Part shown: positions 42,602 to 51,491 of the stretch, piece by piece | Layout of the letters: every line of letters begins with the position of its first letter | Position numbering within the stretch: the first letter of the stretch is position 1 | Source: JAUASV01 sp047605685 | GTDB taxonomy: Bacteria > Actinomycetota > Actinomycetes > Actinomycetales > Microbacteriaceae | Reading direction: 5' to 3' | Length of the DNA: 61,540 bases | Assembly: GCA_047605685.1 (NCBI GenBank) | Contig: JASGFF010000004.1 | Location: 1-61,540, forward strand | Made by a program: the position numbers and the translations under genes | The notes under the pieces: generated by a model | Told to the model about the DNA's origin: nothing | What the model saw: only the letters and a program-made list of their open reading frames with translations | The model's database searches: none

Positions 42602-44116
42602 ATGCATCAGGAGCTCGTCGCGGCGCTCGCCGCCGATCTGCACGCCGCCGGATACACGGTGGAGGCGCTCGACGCGGACTGGGGCGCGGATGCCGCGGCC
42701 GCGCTGTTCCGCGGGCAGCGCCTGCCGGCTGAGCGCGCCCTCGCCGGGCGCGATGACGCCCGGGCCGTGCTCGCCCGGCTGTTCGTGCTCGGCGCCCGGG
42801 CCCCGGCGGATGCCGCGGCCCGGGCGCTGCCGCGGCTCGGGCTCGCGGGGGCGCGGCGGCTCGGCATCCTGCACCGCGCCGGCGACGGTGTCGAGGCACT
42901 CGTCGACCTGCGGCCCTACGCCTTCAGCGACGACGAGGGCGAGGGCTCCTGGTGGATCGCGAGCGACCTCGGCGAGCTCGCGACCGGGCGGGCCGTCGCC
43001 GAGGACCACGTGCTGGGCGTCGGCGGGGCGACGGCGACGCTCACAGCGCTCGTCGTCGCCCGCCGGGTGCGCCGCGCGCTCGATCTCGGCACCGGCTGCG
43101 GCATCCAGGCTCTGCATCTGATCCGGCACGCCGAGACCGTCGTCGCGACCGACATCTCGGCGCGGGCGCTCGATTTCGCGGCGCTGAACGCGGCGCTGAA
43201 CGGGCTCGAGCCGGGTGCGGGCCGGCTCGAGCTGCGCCGCGGCGACCTGTTCGAGCCGGTCGCCGGGGAGCGCTTCGATCTCATCGTCTCGAACCCGCCC
43301 TTCGTGATCACCCCCCGGGCGGACGGCGTGCCGCTGTACGACTACCGCGACGGCGGTGCCGTCGGCGACGGCCTCATCGAGCGGCTGGTGCGCTCGGTCG
43401 GCGAGCACCTGGAGCCCGGCGGCGTGGCGCAGCTGCTCGGCAACTGGGAGTACCGCGACGGTCGCGACGGCCTCGACCGGGTGCGCGGCTGGCTGGCCGG
43501 CACCGGCCTGGACGCCTGGGTCGTGGAGCGCGAGACGCAGGACGCGGCGCTGTATGCCGAGACCTGGATCCGCGACGGCGGCACCCGGCCCGGCAGCGAC
43601 CGCTTCGAGGAGCTGTACGCCGCCTGGCTCGATGACTTCGCCGCGCGCGGCGTGCGGCGCGTGGGCCTCGGCCACCTCACGCTGCGCCGGCCCGTCGCCC
43701 CGCGCGAGCCAGTGCAGCGGCTGGAGCGGCTCGATGCGCCGCTCGTCGGCGGGCCCGGGGGCCGCATCGAGGCGTTCCTCACCGCCGTCGAGAGCCTCGC
43801 CGGCCTCGACGACGCGGACCTCGCCGGGCTGCGGCTCGAGGTCGCTCCCGACGTCACCGAGCGTCGGCACCTGTGGCCGGGCGACGAGCACCCGGCCGCG
43901 ATCGAGCTCGTGCAGGGCGGCGGCCTGGCCCGCGAGGTCCCGGTCGGCACGGCGCTCGCCGCCGTCGTCGGCGCCTGCGACGGCGAGCTGCCCCTCGGCC
44001 TCATCGTCGACGCGGTCGCCGGGCTGCTCGAGGCGGATGCCCGGGCGCTGCGCGCCGAGCTGCTCCCCGAGCTGCGCCGCCTCGTGATCGACGGTCTGCT
44101 CGCCGTCGCCCGCTGA
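42602..44116 (+). CDS. SAM-dependent methyltransferase with N-terminal and C-terminal accessory domains
   Basis: The 504-aa protein has a helical N-terminal domain (1-130), a class I methyltransferase core with motif I LDLGTGCGIQALH and the SNPPFVITP motif typical of N5-glutamine or N6-adenine methyltransferases, and a C-terminal extension with a winged-helix-like end. It resembles the PrmC/RlmG-like actinobacterial family rather than HemK itself. A translation-related amide or base target is inferred. ATG 42602 lies 6 nt after TTGAAT (42590-42595). Confidence 0.85.
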   Translation: MHQELVAALAADLHAAGYTVEALDADWGADAAAALFRGQRLPAERALAGRDDARAVLARLFVLGARAPADAAARALPRLGLAGARRLGILHRAGDGVEALVDLRPYAFSDDEGEGSWWIASDLGELATGRAVAEDHVLGVGGATATLTALVVARRVRRALDLGTGCGIQALHLIRHAETVVATDISARALDFAALNAALNGLEPGAGRLELRRGDLFEPVAGERFDLIVSNPPFVITPRADGVPLYDYRDGGAVGDGLIERLVRSVGEHLEPGGVAQLLGNWEYRDGRDGLDRVRGWLAGTGLDAWVVERETQDAALYAETWIRDGGTRPGSDRFEELYAAWLDDFAARGVRRVGLGHLTLRRPVAPREPVQRLERLDAPLVGGPGGRIEAFLTAVESLAGLDDADLAGLRLEVAPDVTERRHLWPGDEHPAAIELVQGGGLAREVPVGTALAAVVGACDGELPLGLIVDAVAGLLEADARALRAELLPELRRLVIDGLLAVAR

Positions 44117-44146
44117 GCCGGTTTCGCCGTCGGCTCACCCGCGATC

Positions 44147-44162
44147 CGTCCCAATTGGGACG
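44147..44162. other. 16-bp perfect palindrome
   Basis: CGTCCCAATTGGGACG in the gap after the methyltransferase gene. Its core and the preceding GCGATC recur at 44747-44768 inside the DUF3097 gene. It could bind a dimeric regulator. Confidence 0.6.
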
Positions 44163-44277
44163 TCTCGCGGTTGCGGAGGGGTAAACCGCGACGACTCGAC
44201 GGAGGAGGGCTCGGCTCGGGCGGTGGGTCGCTGGCGGGGCGGGTGCCGCACGCCGCGACATCCGCGAGGATGGGCGG

Positions 44278-45420
44278 GTGAAGGATCTCCCAGGCTCGGA
44301 TGGTCGTCGTCCGGCATCCCTCGGTGGCCCGGGGTCCGGTGGCCCGGCGTCTGGTGGCCAGGCATCCCGCGGCCCGGGGTCCGGTGGCCCGGGGTCCGGT
44401 GGCCCGGGGTCCGGCGGCGAGGCGTCCGGCGGCCAGGCATCCCGCGGCCCGGGTGCGCTCGGCCCGGATCGCTACGGCCCGGATCGCTACGGCAGCGACG
44501 TGCTCGCGGGCTTCAGCCGGCGTGCGAGCGTCGCCCCGCCCCGGCAGCCTGCCGAGCGCGGGCTCGTCGTCGAGGTGCCGGAGGCGGGTTTCGTCGGCGC
44601 CGTGGTGCGTGTCGAGGCCGGGGCCGTGCACCTCGAGGACCGGCACGGCCGCGTCCGCGCCTTCCCGCTCGGCACCGGCTTCCTCCTTGAGGGCCGGCCG
44701 GTGACGCTCGTGCCGCCGAGTCGTCGCGATGTGCAACCCGGCCCGGGCGATCGGTCCCAATTGGGACGAATCGGCGAAGCGGGACCGCCCGGCGGCGGGC
44801 GGGCCCGCACGGCATCCGGCTCCTTCGCCGTGGCCGGGGCCCGGGCGCGTGTGGCGCTGCCGAGCCGCATCCTGGTCGAGGGCCGCCACGACGCCGAGCT
44901 CGTCGAGCGGGTCTGGGGTGACGACCTGCGCGTCGAGGGGGTGGTCGTCGAGTTGCTGAACGGGGTCGAGGAGCTGCCGGTCGTCGTCGCGGAGCTCGCG
45001 CCGACGGCGCAGCGCCGGCTGGGCGTGCTCGTCGACCACCTCGTCCCCGGCAGCAAGGAGAGCCGCATCGCGGACGCCGTCGCCCGCTCGCCGCACGGGC
45101 GCTTCGTGCGCGTGGTCGGGCATCCCTTCGTCGACATCTGGCAGGCGGTGCGACCGGAGCGTCTCGGCATCGCGGCCTGGCCGGTGGTGCCGCGCGAGCT
45201 GGAGTGGAAGCGCGGCGTCTGCCGGGCACTCGGCTGGCCGCATGAGAGCGCGGCGGATGTCGCGCGTGCCTGGGCGCGGATCCTCGGCCGTGTTCGCGGC
45301 TTCGCCGACCTCGAGCCGGCGCTGCTCGGCCGGGTCGAGGAGCTCATCGACTTCGTCACCGTCGGGTCGGTCACCGTCGGGTCGTCGCCGGCCGCGGCGC
45401 GATCCGGCGACGCGCCGTAG
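44278..45420 (+). CDS. DUF3097-family protein
   Basis: The 380-aa product matches actinobacterial DUF3097: DRYGSDVLAGF, RGLVVEVPEAGFVGAVV, SRILVEGRHDAELVERVWGD and VDHLVPGSKESRIA, the last two being TOPRIM-like, with conserved acidic residues. The N-terminus (about residues 15-60) is a low-complexity GGPGSGG region made of 15-bp DNA repeats (44326-44489), and an inserted segment (about 155-180) contains the second palindrome. A nucleic-acid role is suggested by the TOPRIM resemblance only. GTG 44278. Confidence 0.88.
   Translation: MKDLPGSDGRRPASLGGPGSGGPASGGQASRGPGSGGPGSGGPGSGGEASGGQASRGPGALGPDRYGPDRYGSDVLAGFSRRASVAPPRQPAERGLVVEVPEAGFVGAVVRVEAGAVHLEDRHGRVRAFPLGTGFLLEGRPVTLVPPSRRDVQPGPGDRSQLGRIGEAGPPGGGRARTASGSFAVAGARARVALPSRILVEGRHDAELVERVWGDDLRVEGVVVELLNGVEELPVVVAELAPTAQRRLGVLVDHLVPGSKESRIADAVARSPHGRFVRVVGHPFVDIWQAVRPERLGIAAWPVVPRELEWKRGVCRALGWPHESAADVARAWARILGRVRGFADLEPALLGRVEELIDFVTVGSVTVGSSPAAARSGDAP
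44326..44489. repeat. 15-bp repeat region at DUF3097 N-terminus
   Basis: About ten degenerate copies of GGCCCGGGGTCCGGT encode a Gly/Ser/Pro-rich stretch, ending with two copies of GGCCCGGATCGCTAC. Confidence 0.88.
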
Positions 45421-45547
45421 ATCGCGTCCCGAAAGCCGGCGGCCGGCACGGGCGGTCGGCGCTGCGTCGCCGGCACGCTGCTGCGTCGCCGTCCGACCCC
45501 CGGTCGCGGCCGGTGGCCTCGGCCCGGCCCGGGGTTCGACGCGAGGC

Positions 45548-47254
45548 CTAGCCGCGCGGCTCGAGCAGTGCGTCGCGCACGCGCTTGCGCAGCACCTTGC
45601 CGACCATCGAGCGCGGCAGCTCGTCGACGACGTGCCACTCCCGCGGCGTCTTGTACGGGGTGAGCTCGGCGCGCACGTGGGCTCGCGCGGCCGCCTCGTC
45701 GAGGCTCGCGCCCGGCTCGAGCACCACGACGGCGGCGACCCGCTCGCCGTGGCGCTCGTCGGGCAGCCCGACGACGGCGGCATCCGCGACACCGGGCAGG
45801 CGCAGGATCGACTCCTCGACCTCCGTCGGGCTCACGTTGAAGCCGCCGGTGATGATGAGCTCCTTGATGCGGTCGACGATCGAGACGAAGCCGTCGGCGT
45901 CGATGGTGACGATGTCGCCGGTGCGGAACCAGGGCGGGCCGCCCGCGGGGTCGTCGACGAACACCGCGGCGGTCTCCTCGGGTCGCCCCCAGTAGCCGCG
46001 CATTACCTGCGGGCCGCGCACCACGAGCTCGCCGGGCTCGCCGGCGGCGACATCCGAGCCGGGGTCGTCCGGATCGACGACGCGCACCTCGGTGCCCGGC
46101 ACCGGCAGGCCGACGGTGCCGGGCCGGCGCCGGTCGGAGACCGGGTTCGCCATCAGCACCGGGCTGGTCTCCGACAGACCGTAGCCCTCGACGAGCATGC
46201 CGCCGGTGCGCTCCTCCCAGGGGCCGACGACCTCCTGCGAGAGCGCCATCGCCCCCGAGATGGCGATGCGGATGCCGGCGAGCGACACCCCCGCCGCGTC
46301 GGCGGCCCGGGTGAGCCGCCCGTAGATCGGCGGCACCGCCGGCAGGAACGTCGCCGGGCGCCGTCTGACGACCGGCAGCACCAGGGCCGGGTCGAACGTG
46401 GGGAAGAGCACGAGCCGCGCGCCCATCGACATCGCGAACGTGAGGCACAGCGTGAGCCCGTAGGCGTGGAACATCGGCAGCACCGCGTAGACCACGGCGC
46501 TGCCACGCTCGATATCGGGTACCCAGGCGCGGGCCTGCGCCGCGTTGGCGAGCAGGTTCGCGTGGGTGAGGGTCGCGCCCTTGGGCCGCCCGGTGGTGCC
46601 GGAGGTGTACTGGATCAGGGCCACGTCATCGGCGTCCGGCCCGGGCGCGTTCGCCGCGATCGGGGCCCGCCGCACCAGCTGCTCCCAGCCGATCGCGCCC
46701 GTGACCGGTGCGGTGAGCGCCGCGCGCGAGGCGCGGGCCCGCGGGATCGGCAGCCGCAGTGCCAGGCGCAGCCGGACCGGCATCGCCCGGGTGAGGTCGA
46801 CGGATACGATGTGCCGGATGCCGAGCTCGGCGGCCAGAGTCTGCAGGGTGCCGACCACCTTGCTCCAGGCGATCGCGACGGTGGCACCGTGATCCTCGAA
46901 CTGGTGGCGCAGCTCGCTCGGCGTGTAGAGCGGGTTGTGCTCGACGACGATCGCGCCGAGGCGCAGCGCGGCGTAGAAGGCCACGATGTGCTGCGGGGCG
47001 TTCGGCAGCACGATCGCCACCCGGTCACCGCGGCGGACGCCGAGGCCGGCGAGCGCCGCGGCGACCCGGTCGATCTGCTCGGCGAGGCTCGCGTAGCTCG
47101 TCTCGGCGCCGAAGAACTCCAGGGCGACGTTCTGCGGCCAGCGGCGGGCGGACGCCTGGACGAGCTCAACGAGCGAGCCGCGCGGCGGCTCGATGTCGTG
47201 CGGCACCCCCTCCGCGTAGCTCGAGAGCCAGGGGCGGGCGGGGTCGGCGCTCAT
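45548..47254 (-). CDS. Long-chain fatty-acid-CoA ligase (AMP-binding)
   Basis: The 568-aa enzyme carries the P-loop YTSGTTGRPKGATLTH, LPMFHAYGL, YGLSETSPV, the hinge FRTGDIVTIDADGFVSIVDR and the C-terminal lysine in PRSMVGKVLRK. It activates a carboxylic acid to its CoA ester. The acid cannot be decided; most close relatives use medium or long chains. ATG 47254 lies 6 nt after CACAAT (47266-47261), so a leaderless message is likely. The next gene upstream is a flavin monooxygenase, across an inverted repeat. Confidence 0.93.
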   Translation of the reverse strand: MSADPARPWLSSYAEGVPHDIEPPRGSLVELVQASARRWPQNVALEFFGAETSYASLAEQIDRVAAALAGLGVRRGDRVAIVLPNAPQHIVAFYAALRLGAIVVEHNPLYTPSELRHQFEDHGATVAIAWSKVVGTLQTLAAELGIRHIVSVDLTRAMPVRLRLALRLPIPRARASRAALTAPVTGAIGWEQLVRRAPIAANAPGPDADDVALIQYTSGTTGRPKGATLTHANLLANAAQARAWVPDIERGSAVVYAVLPMFHAYGLTLCLTFAMSMGARLVLFPTFDPALVLPVVRRRPATFLPAVPPIYGRLTRAADAAGVSLAGIRIAISGAMALSQEVVGPWEERTGGMLVEGYGLSETSPVLMANPVSDRRRPGTVGLPVPGTEVRVVDPDDPGSDVAAGEPGELVVRGPQVMRGYWGRPEETAAVFVDDPAGGPPWFRTGDIVTIDADGFVSIVDRIKELIITGGFNVSPTEVEESILRLPGVADAAVVGLPDERHGERVAAVVVLEPGASLDEAAARAHVRAELTPYKTPREWHVVDELPRSMVGKVLRKRVRDALLEPRG

Positions 47255-47283
47255 CAGTCCATTGTGCCGTTCCCCCGCATCGC

Positions 47284-47360
47284 CATCGGTTGTGCAGGAA
47301 TATCGGCACGCGGGAGCCATGCGGATGGCTGATCGGGCTAAATCTCCTGCACAACCGATG
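47284..47360. repeat. Nested inverted repeat between acyl-CoA ligase and monooxygenase
   Basis: CATCGGTTGTGCAGGA (47284-47299) and TCCTGCACAACCGATG (47345-47360) are perfect inverted copies separated by 45 bp; within lies AGCCAT-gcgg-ATGGCT. The right arm is the 3' end of the monooxygenase coding sequence. Confidence 0.85.
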
Positions 47361-48708
47361 CTCGGGCGGCGGTGTGCCGGTTCTCGACGAACGGCAGGCC
47401 GAGGTGCCCGCGCAGCGTCGCCGCGGCGTACTCGCCGCGGAACCGTCCGCGCTCGACGAGGACCGGCACCACCCGGTCCCGGAACAGCCGCCACTGCTCG
47501 GGCTCGTGCACGAAGTGGTTGAAGCCGTCGACCCAGCCCTCGTCCACCCAGCGCTCGATCTCGTCGGCGACGTCCTCGGCCGTGCCGACGAAGTGCGCCC
47601 AGTGGTCCTGACGGTCCTCGAGGTGCTCGCGCAGGGTGTGACCGGCGGCGACCGCCTCGGCGATCGTCTTCCTGCCGGTCGAGCTCGAGCCGGCGCCGAG
47701 TCCGGCGACCACCTCGGCGAGCGGGCGGTCGAGGTCGGCCTCGGTGAACTCGTGGCCGTCGAAGGCGCGCCGCAGCGGCGCCAGCCGGCGCTCGAGCGGC
47801 ACCGCCTCGACGCGGCGGCGGCGCAGCTCGCGGGCCTCGGCCGCGGTATCGGCGATCGTCGTGAGCAGCGCCGGCACGAACAGCAGCTCCGCGCGGGAGC
47901 GGCCGTACGCCGCGGCCCGCTCCGTGACGTCCCGGGCCAGCTCGGCGGCCTCCTCGCGACTGCGGGCGAAGCTGAACACCAGGTCGGCCACGGCGGCGCT
48001 CAGCTCGCGCCCGGCATCCGAGGTGCCGGCCTGGATGAGCACCGGCTGCCCCTGGGCCGAGCGCTGGATGTTGAGCGGCCCTGCGACCGAGAAGTGCTCG
48101 CCCTCGTGGTCGAGGGCGTGCAGCTTGGACGGGTCGAGGAAGCGCTCGGCGGACTTGTCGGTGGCGAAGGCGTCGTCCTCGTAGGAGTCCCACAGCCCGC
48201 GCACCACCTCGATCGACTCGCGGGCGCGCCGGTAGCGGTCCTCGGGCGCGCCGTGCGCGGCCCGGCCGAAGTTGCGCGCGGTGCGGGCGTCCATGCTCGT
48301 CACGATGTTCCAGGCCGCCCGTCCGCCGCTGATCACGTCGAGCGAGGCGAGCCGGCGGGCGATGTCCCAGGGCTCGCTATAGCTCGTGCTCACGGTCGCG
48401 GCGAGCCCGATCCGGCTCGTGCGCGCCGCGACGGCCGCGAGCAGCGTGAGCGGTTCGAGTCGGTTGAGGTGGTGCGGCGGGAACGTCGCGTCGATGAACT
48501 GGCTGTCGACGATGAACACGAAGTCGAAGCCCCGGCTCTCGGCCTCGAGCGCCTGGCGCGTGTACCAGTCGATGTCGACGCTCGCGGTGGTGGGCACCTC
48601 CGGATGCCGCCACAGCTCGGCGTCCGTGCCGCCGCCGACCCCGGTGAGCACCGCGCCGAGCACGATCTGTGCTCGGGCGGGCGGGGCACCGCCCGATGTC
48701 GCGGCCAT
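47338..48708 (-). CDS. LLM-class flavin-dependent monooxygenase (NtaA/SnaA/DszA type)
   Basis: The 456-aa product has ASVDIDWYTRQALEAESRGFDFVF, FIDATFPPHHLNRLEPLTLLAAVA, WNIVTSMDARTARNFG and VLIQAGTSDAGRELSA, the layout of reduced-flavin-dependent monooxygenases such as nitrilotriacetate and dibenzothiophene-sulfone monooxygenases. FMNH2 must come from a separate reductase, not seen here. Four nucleotides separate it from the upstream homologue, so the pair forms an operon. Confidence 0.93.
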   Translation of the reverse strand: MAATSGGAPPARAQIVLGAVLTGVGGGTDAELWRHPEVPTTASVDIDWYTRQALEAESRGFDFVFIVDSQFIDATFPPHHLNRLEPLTLLAAVAARTSRIGLAATVSTSYSEPWDIARRLASLDVISGGRAAWNIVTSMDARTARNFGRAAHGAPEDRYRRARESIEVVRGLWDSYEDDAFATDKSAERFLDPSKLHALDHEGEHFSVAGPLNIQRSAQGQPVLIQAGTSDAGRELSAAVADLVFSFARSREEAAELARDVTERAAAYGRSRAELLFVPALLTTIADTAAEARELRRRRVEAVPLERRLAPLRRAFDGHEFTEADLDRPLAEVVAGLGAGSSSTGRKTIAEAVAAGHTLREHLEDRQDHWAHFVGTAEDVADEIERWVDEGWVDGFNHFVHEPEQWRLFRDRVVPVLVERGRFRGEYAAATLRGHLGLPFVENRHTAARASVVQEI

Positions 48709-48712
48709 CGGA

Positions 48713-50062
48713 TCAGACCCCCGCCGGCAGCAGCCGCCGGGCGGCCGTGTACCGGTTCACCGGCACCGGCAGGCCCAGGTTGCCGCGCAGCGTGTCCGCC
48801 TCGTACTCGGTCCGGAACAGCCCACGGCGCTGCAGGATCGGCAGCACCTCCCCGGTGAACCGGTCCAGGTCGTCGGGGGTGCGGGTGCGCAGGTTGAAAC
48901 CATCGGCGGCCCGGCCACGGAACCAGGTCTCGATGGTGTCGGCGACGGTCTCGGGGCTGCCGAGGAACGGCGAGGGTGTGTACCGGGTGAACAGCTCGAC
49001 CGTCTGCCGCAGGGTGAGCCCCTCCTCGCGGGCCCGTTCGACGATCTCCCGGGACCGGGTGCGACCGCCGCGCTCGGCGAGTGCCGCGACATCCGGGAAC
49101 GGCGCGTCCAGATCGTGCACCGAGAAGTCGTGACCGCCGAAGCCGCGGCCGAAGGCGGCGAGCTTGCGGTCGAAGTCGTTGTCGGCCTCCCAGATGTCCC
49201 GGGCGAGCCGCCGGGCCTCCTCGTCGGTCGAGCCGATCACCGGGGTGGCGCCGACGAGGATGACGAGGTCGCCCTCGTCGCGGCCGTGCGCGGAGAGACG
49301 TCCCTTGACGTCGGCGTAGTACGCGGTGGCGGCATCGAGGCTCTCCCCGGGCGCGTAGACGCCCTCGGCGACCCGGCTGGCGAGGTCGCGGCCCTCCTCC
49401 GAGACGCCGGCCTGGAAGATGACGGGCTGGCCCTGGCGGGAGCGCTGGAGGTTGAGTGGGCCGTCCACCCGGAAGTGCTCGCCGCGATGGTTCAGCGCGT
49501 GCAGCCTCTCCGGGTCGAGGAACACGTCGCGCTCGACATCCGCGACGAAGGCGTCGTCCTCGTAGGAGTCCCAGAGCCCCCGCACCACCTCGACGGCCTC
49601 GCGTGCCCGGCCGTAGCGGGTGGCGTAGTCGAGGTGCTCCTCGAGACCGTAGTTGCGCGAGGTGCCGGTGTCGAAGCTCGTCACCACGTTCCAGCCGGCG
49701 CGGCCGTTGCTGATGAGGTCGAGCGAGCCGAAGCGACGGGCGAGGTTGAACGGCGAGTTGTAGGTCGAGCTCGCGGTGTCGATGAGGCCGAGGTGCCTCG
49801 TGTGCGTCGCGACAGCGGAGAGCAGGGTGAGCGGCTCGAGCCGGTTGAGGTAGTGCGGCGGGTAGCTCGCGTCGATGAACTGGCTGTCGACGATGAACAG
49901 CGCGTCGAACAGGGCTGCCTCGGCCTGCCTCGCCCGGGCGATGTACCAGTCGATGTCGACGCTCGCGTCCTTCGGGATGCGCGGGTCCTTCCAGAGGCTG
50001 TGGCTGCCGGGGCCGCCGACGCCGTAGACGCTGAGGGCGAGCTTGAGCTGACGTTCCGGCAT
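48713..50062 (-). CDS. LLM-class flavin-dependent monooxygenase, second copy
   Basis: The 449-aa homologue shares long stretches with the downstream protein (SVDIDWYIARARQAEA, FIDASYPPHYLNRLEPLTLL, GLWDSYEDDAFVAD), so the two arose by tandem duplication and have diverged. GGAGG lies 5 nt before ATG 50062. The upstream region is long and AT-richer. Together the pair may act on related sulfur or nitrogen compounds; the substrate is not known. Confidence 0.93.
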   Translation of the reverse strand: MPERQLKLALSVYGVGGPGSHSLWKDPRIPKDASVDIDWYIARARQAEAALFDALFIVDSQFIDASYPPHYLNRLEPLTLLSAVATHTRHLGLIDTASSTYNSPFNLARRFGSLDLISNGRAGWNVVTSFDTGTSRNYGLEEHLDYATRYGRAREAVEVVRGLWDSYEDDAFVADVERDVFLDPERLHALNHRGEHFRVDGPLNLQRSRQGQPVIFQAGVSEEGRDLASRVAEGVYAPGESLDAATAYYADVKGRLSAHGRDEGDLVILVGATPVIGSTDEEARRLARDIWEADNDFDRKLAAFGRGFGGHDFSVHDLDAPFPDVAALAERGGRTRSREIVERAREEGLTLRQTVELFTRYTPSPFLGSPETVADTIETWFRGRAADGFNLRTRTPDDLDRFTGEVLPILQRRGLFRTEYEADTLRGNLGLPVPVNRYTAARRLLPAGV

Positions 50063-50376
50063 CAGGGCCTCCGATCGGCGGGCCGCGGCGGGCTGCTGCT
50101 GCGGCGGTTCACTGGGGGTGGTACCGACGAGTGTGGCCAGGCGTCGCGGCGTCCGGGCGGGCGGGCGACGCTCGGCGTAACATTGTTTCGCCCGTTGTCG
50201 CATTTGTGCCGGACATTCGCGTGCCGCGTGCGTTTTGTTTTCCTCGGCTTGTCTCCCTCGCCGACGACCGCGGTTCGAGATCGGCACTGCGCTGTGGATC
50301 GGCACTGCGCTGTGGATCGGCACGGCGCCGGCTCGGCAGCACCGGCTCGGCAGCACCGGCTCGGCACGCCGCCGCC
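50063..50376. other. Intergenic leader with AT-richer stretch and tandem repeats
   Basis: No gene is seen in this 314-bp gap. 50180-50245 is unusually AT-rich for the window (ACATTGTTTCGCCCG, GCGTTTTGTTTTCC) and probably holds the monooxygenase promoter. 50279-50331 holds two and a half copies of GATCGGCACTGCGCTGTG, and 50330-50370 three copies of GGCTCGGCAGCACC next to the radical SAM gene end. Confidence 0.7.
50279..50370. repeat. Two adjoining tandem arrays (18 bp and 14 bp units)
   Basis: GATCGGCACTGCGCTGTG at 50279-50296 and 50297-50314 with a partial third copy, then GGCTCGGCAGCACC at 50330-50343 and 50344-50357 with a partial third copy. The arrays lie in the gap and stop just before the radical SAM 3' end. 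Confidence 0.93.
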
Positions 50377-51483
50377 TCAGAACAGCGTCGGCGCTCCGGC
50401 CGCGGCGGCGGGCAGCGCCGTCCTGCCCGAGCGCATGCCGCCCGTGACCGGGTCCCCGGCGCCGTGCTCAAGGCGGTGCGCGCGGATGAGCGGTCGGATG
50501 CGCGCGGCCAGCCAGCGCCGGTAGCCCTCGGGCGCGTAGGCGTTCCGGCCCGGGTACAGCGAGCGGTACCGGCCGACGAGCTCGGGGTGCTCGCGCCCCA
50601 GCCAGGCCATGAACCACTCCTTCGTGCCCGGCCGCAGGTGCAGCGCCGTGTAGAGCACGGACGTCGCCCCGGCCGCCTTCACCCGGGCGAGCGCCGCGTC
50701 GAGCTGGGCGCGCGAGTCGGTGAGGTGCGGCAGCACCGGCATCATGAACACCGCGCAGCCGAGGCCGGCCTCGCGCACGGCGCGCACGGTCGCGAGCCGT
50801 GCCGCGGTGCTCGGTGTCCCCGGCTCGAGGGCGCGCTGCAGCTCCTCGTCGAACACCGCGATCGACAGCGCCAGGTCCACCCGCACCCGCCGGGACGCCT
50901 CGGCGATGAGCGGCAGGTCGCGCCGGAGCAGGGTGCCCTTGGTGAGCACCGAGAACGGCACGCGGTGCTCGGCGAGGGCCTCGAGGATGCCGGGCATGAG
51001 CCGGTAGCGCCCCTCGGCGCGCTGGTACGGGTCGGTGTTGGTGCCGAGCGCGACGGCCGACGGCGGCTCGCGGCGACGGCGCAGCTCGGCGCGGAGCATC
51101 TCGGCCACGTTGAGCTTGACGATGATCTCGCGGTCGAAGTCGGTGCCGGCGTCGAGGTGGAGGTACTCGTGGCTACGGCGGGCGAAGCAGTAGACGCAGG
51201 CATGGCTGCAGCCGCGGTAGGGGTTGATCGTCCAGGCGCCGGCCATGACGCCGTCGCCGGCCACGCGGTTGAGGGCGCTCTTGGCGAGCACCTCGTGGAA
51301 GGTGACCCCGGCGAACTCCGGGGTGCGCACGCTCCGCACCAGGCCGGCCAGCGCGAGGAGGCCGGCCGGTCCGGCGAGGCCGGGCAGGGCGGCATCCGCC
51401 CCGGCAGCGGCATCCGCCCCGGCAGCGCCGTCCGCCCCGGCAGCGCCGTCCGCGGATGTCACCGCCTGCCCGTCCCATCGCAC
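50377..51483 (-). CDS. Rv2578c-family radical SAM protein
   Basis: The 368-aa protein has the radical SAM cluster motif CSHACVYCFAR, preceded by TINPYRGC, and TKGTLLRRDLPLI, matching the mycobacterial Rv2578c family, which is related to spore photoproduct lyase-like radical SAM enzymes. GTG 51483 (VRWDGQAV) is preferred over the ATG at 51501: TCGAAT lies 6 nt upstream of the GTG and the family begins with RWxGQ. The N-terminal AAGADG repeats come from 18-bp DNA repeats (51391-51455). An SOS box overlaps the promoter, so DNA-damage induction is likely. Confidence 0.9.
   Translation of the reverse strand: MRWDGQAVTSADGAAGADGAAGADAAAGADAALPGLAGPAGLLALAGLVRSVRTPEFAGVTFHEVLAKSALNRVAGDGVMAGAWTINPYRGCSHACVYCFARRSHEYLHLDAGTDFDREIIVKLNVAEMLRAELRRRREPPSAVALGTNTDPYQRAEGRYRLMPGILEALAEHRVPFSVLTKGTLLRRDLPLIAEASRRVRVDLALSIAVFDEELQRALEPGTPSTAARLATVRAVREAGLGCAVFMMPVLPHLTDSRAQLDAALARVKAAGATSVLYTALHLRPGTKEWFMAWLGREHPELVGRYRSLYPGRNAYAPEGYRRWLAARIRPLIRAHRLEHGAGDPVTGGMRSGRTALPAAAAGAPTLF
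51391..51455. repeat. 18-bp tandem repeat in radical SAM gene N-terminus
   Basis: Three full copies and a partial fourth of GGCATCCGCCCCGGCAGC (third copy with GCCGTCC start) encode AAGADA-type hexapeptide repeats on the minus strand. Confidence 0.9.
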
Positions 51484-51491
51484 GTCGATAT

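Noticed and set aside
45548..50062. Secondary-metabolite biosynthetic cluster
   Set aside because: An acyl-CoA ligase and two monooxygenases alone, without ketosynthase, carrier protein or NRPS genes, do not make such a cluster.
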